A stretch of DNA of 8,104 nucleotides from Anaerolineaceae bacterium (GTDB lineage: Bacteria > Chloroflexota > Anaerolineae > Anaerolineales > Anaerolineaceae). Shown here in pieces: positions 6,719 through 8,104 of the stretch (positions are counted from its first letter, which is position 1; every line of letters begins with the position of its first letter). Under the pieces are notes generated by a model, which worked only from the letters and a program-made list of their open reading frames with translations, ran no database searches and was not told where the DNA came from. Location of the stretch: NCBI GenBank assembly GCA_014860845.1, contig JACZIY010000413.1:1-8104 (forward strand), read 5' to 3'. Both the position numbers and the translations under genes were made by a program.

Positions 6719-6722
6719 ATTT

Positions 6723-7295
6723 TTATCTACCGGCTGAGCGGATCAGACCTGTGCGTGAAATTGCTTTTGCAAGAAGATACCCGAGCAGACCACTGAGGAT
6801 CGCACCGGAAACAAGATTAATCGGTACTGCCATCCAGACATCTTTGGAATAAGCAGGATCCCAACCATAAAATATTGATGTCCAGAGTGTTCCAAATTGG
6901 GAAGCAGCAGCACCTGCCAGAATGGCAGTTAACATATCGAATTTTTGATAATTGCTGATAGCCATGACAGCTTCAATTGCCAGACCCTGTGTAAGACCCC
7001 ATCCAAGGGTTCCAATCCCGGCTGCATTTCCGAGCAGGATCTCTGTCACTGCCTCAATGATTCCAACGATTAAGGCAGCCCCAGGTTTTTTGATCAACCA
7101 CATCGCCAGAATGTAAGCCCACATGAATGCACCCTGTAAAAGAGCACCACCCAAAGGACCAAGTGAAGTGTTGGCTAAATACCAGAGGTTCCCGACACCG
7201 GTATTGACCACACCGGTGATTGCTGCGATAACAGCGATGATGACGATATCACGAGTTGTGTAATTGAAATTCCATCCAGATTTCTTTTCTGTCAT
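6723..7295 (-). CDS. YkoE-like ECF transporter S (substrate-binding) component
   Basis: The protein has 190 residues, matching the roughly 200 of YkoE from B. subtilis, an S component assigned to hydroxymethylpyrimidine/thiamin uptake. About five or six membrane segments are visible: about residues 17-33, 47-66, 73-90, 96-112, 121-139 and 157-178. The stretch IKKPGAAL (68-75) followed by acidic E81 and E85 and the LLGNAAG turn is the conserved core of the YkoE family. The start is set at the ATG at 7293-7295, because GGAGAGG (7302-7308) lies six bases before it. An ATG five codons upstream would overlap that ribosome site. It follows the 24-codon ORF by 42 bases and precedes the ATPase gene by 159 bases holding two inverted repeats. 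Because an MtmB-like gene lies upstream, the ligand may not be thiamin-related; that is inference. Confidence 0.88.
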   Translation of the reverse strand: MTEKKSGWNFNYTTRDIVIIAVIAAITGVVNTGVGNLWYLANTSLGPLGGALLQGAFMWAYILAMWLIKKPGAALIVGIIEAVTEILLGNAAGIGTLGWGLTQGLAIEAVMAISNYQKFDMLTAILAGAAASQFGTLWTSIFYGWDPAYSKDVWMAVPINLVSGAILSGLLGYLLAKAISRTGLIRSAGR

Positions 7296-7301
7296 TGTAA
7301 T

Positions 7302-7308
7302 CCTCTCC
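7302..7308 (-). promoter_or_regulatory. Ribosome binding site of the ykoE-like gene
   Basis: GGAGAGG on the minus strand, six bases before ATG 7293-7295. It overlaps the second codon and end of the upstream in-frame ATG (7308-7310), which rules that ATG out as the main start. Confidence 0.75.
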
Positions 7309-7337
7309 ATACATTAAATTTGAAAAACCAACCCCTG

Positions 7338-7412
7338 TCATTTTCCAAAGAAGCGGGCGACCAGACCCAATACCACCACAATCGCTACATTTACCACAAC
7401 ATATAATGCCAC
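7338..7412 (-). CDS. Tiny 24-residue single-span membrane peptide
   Basis: A GTG start (7410-7412) and TGA stop enclose 24 codons. The peptide begins MALYVVVNVAIVVVLGL and ends VARFFGK. Residues 2-19 form one hydrophobic span rich in valine, and the only charges are R20 and K24 near the C-terminus, which predicts N-out/C-in orientation. GGAGG (7421-7425) with an eight-base spacer (TGGTATCA) gives one of the best ribosome sites in the window. It stands between the MtmB-like gene (52-base gap) and the ykoE-like gene (42-base gap), all in one direction. It may be an accessory subunit of the ECF transporter, in the way that small proteins such as CbiN or KdpF accompany other transporters. I recognise no family. 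Against it: 24 codons could arise by chance, and the start is GTG. Confidence 0.65.
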   Translation of the reverse strand: MALYVVVNVAIVVVLGLVARFFGK

Positions 7413-7420
7413 TGATACCA

Positions 7421-7425
7421 CCTCC
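7421..7425 (-). promoter_or_regulatory. Strong ribosome binding site of the 24-codon ORF
   Basis: AAAAAAAGGAGG lies on the minus strand, eight bases before GTG 7410-7412. The A-run before it would keep the site unpaired. It is over 100 bases from the ykoE-like start, which has its own site, so it cannot serve that gene. Confidence 0.7.
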
Positions 7426-7464
7426 TTTTTTTAATATTTTGGTTTGAATTCAATTCGATTAGTT

Positions 7465-8103
7465 TTAATGAACGACCAGACCCAGCTGATTGAGTTCTTC
7501 TTTGACAGTATAATAGATGGCCTCCCATTCGGCAGTGGGACGTAAGCTGCTCAGATCATACACCTGGTCAAAGCGTTTACCAGGATTGCCACCTGCTTGA
7601 GAGAAAACATGTTCATAACGCTGCAACAATACCTGCACCAGTTCTTCACCCTGTTCCAAACTCAGCCCTTGTTTTGCAACCGCATGACCGACCTCACCCA
7701 TCCAACGTGCTTCCAACCCGGATGAATTCGGTACAGCGCCATCTGCTGCACCTACACCCTCCAGATGTCCACCGCTGAGCGTAATGGCGATGGCATTTGC
7801 TGCCACTTCATAGAGCAATTCCTTCGTGCCTGCGCCAGACTTGGGATAAATATCCGAGACGATGATACAGGGTGCGTTACGGGCAAATGCCTGCTCAACA
7901 ACTCCCTGCATCCACATCACACCGCGCGTGGAGGTTGCCACATGGCGAATATGTATGGGGTGTAAGAGATGGTAATCTGCCAGACAGACATGATTAGCCA
8001 GCATAAACGAAGCCGCCTGGACGACCGCTGCGCCGGGACCATCTCCGGCCAGCCCACCCACCATGACGGTGGCCAGCGAAGCATTGCGCATCCCAACCTC
8101 GAC
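7465..8103 (-). CDS. MtmB-like corrinoid methyltransferase, C-terminal part (5' partial)
   Basis: The frame runs open to the right edge, so 212 C-terminal residues are visible and the N-terminal half is off-window. Recalled M. barkeri MtmB (monomethylamine:corrinoid methyltransferase) aligns without gaps from its G265-G266 to Q333. Here the matches are VGGLAGD (15-21), HIR (51-53), STR (57-59), IYP (85-87) and GLEARWMGEV (129-138, GMEARMMGEV in MtmB). The tail also matches: GKRFDQVYD, then LRPTAEW and LNQLGLV. The family is a TIM barrel that moves a methyl group from a methylamine to a cognate corrinoid protein. The pyrrolysine site (202) and E229 would lie upstream of the edge. Two other active-site positions differ: E259 is leucine (visible L10) and Q333 is aspartate (D84). 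The internal ATG at 8089-8091 is not the start, since homology continues to the edge. It appears to be followed in the same operon by the tiny ORF and the ECF genes. Substrate unknown. Confidence 0.87.
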   Translation of the reverse strand, partial: VEVGMRNASLATVMVGGLAGDGPGAAVVQAASFMLANHVCLADYHLLHPIHIRHVATSTRGVMWMQGVVEQAFARNAPCIIVSDIYPKSGAGTKELLYEVAANAIAITLSGGHLEGVGAADGAVPNSSGLEARWMGEVGHAVAKQGLSLEQGEELVQVLLQRYEHVFSQAGGNPGKRFDQVYDLSSLRPTAEWEAIYYTVKEELNQLGLVVH

Positions 8104-8104
8104 G

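Noticed and set aside
7293..7310. Upstream ATG (7308-7310) as start of the ykoE-like gene
   Set aside because: It overlaps the GGAGAGG site that clearly serves the ATG at 7293-7295.
8089..8091. Internal ATG as start of a 208-residue protein
   Set aside because: The frame remains open to the edge and alignment to MtmB shows this point lies in the second half of the family sequence.

Overview
The window looks like a chromosomal segment from a moderate-GC anaerobic bacterium. The gene mix (a two-PDZ trypsin-like protease, an MtnA/class II aldolase pair, a YkoEDC-type ECF transporter, a corrinoid methyltransferase relative and a GxxExxY gene) would suit an Anaerolineae-like member of the Chloroflexota. 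That placement is inference from style only; no taxonomic marker is present. Coding density is high and no gap exceeds about 205 bases. TAG is an ordinary stop here (protease, aldolase, 90-residue ORF and EcfT all end in it), which argues against general amber decoding as pyrrolysine.

Left part, plus strand (1-2393): the 3' end of an HtrA/DegP-type serine protease, cut by the window edge, with its active-site serine and two closely related PDZ domains. It is closed by a hairpin-plus-T-tract terminator. Next come a class II aldolase with an unusual N-terminal extension and a 90-codon ORF whose tail appears to be made from repeat sequence.

Middle part, minus strand (2374-4025): mtnA, encoding 5-methylthioribose-1-phosphate isomerase, converges on the aldolase unit. 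Together they suggest an MtnA-plus-aldolase route (DHAP shunt / 5-deoxyribose disposal) for by-products of S-adenosylmethionine use. Upstream of mtnA is a GxxExxY gene bracketed by roughly 46-bp imperfect inverted repeats built from GCAAAG-type units. The outer edge of one repeat contains the stop codon of the neighbouring ecfT.

Right part, minus strand (4019-8103): an apparent operon read right to left. It starts with the C-terminal 212 residues of a protein homologous to monomethylamine:corrinoid methyltransferase (MtmB). A 24-codon single-span membrane peptide follows, with a near-perfect ribosome binding site. Then come a YkoE-like substrate-binding membrane protein, a fused double ATPase (YkoD/EcfA-A' type) and an EcfT/YkoC-type transmembrane protein. 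Two perfect inverted repeats fill the ykoE-ykoD gap. The most interesting idea in the window is that this ECF transporter imports the substrate of the MtmB-like enzyme. At the aligned positions that enzyme lacks two polar active-site residues known from archaeal MtmB.
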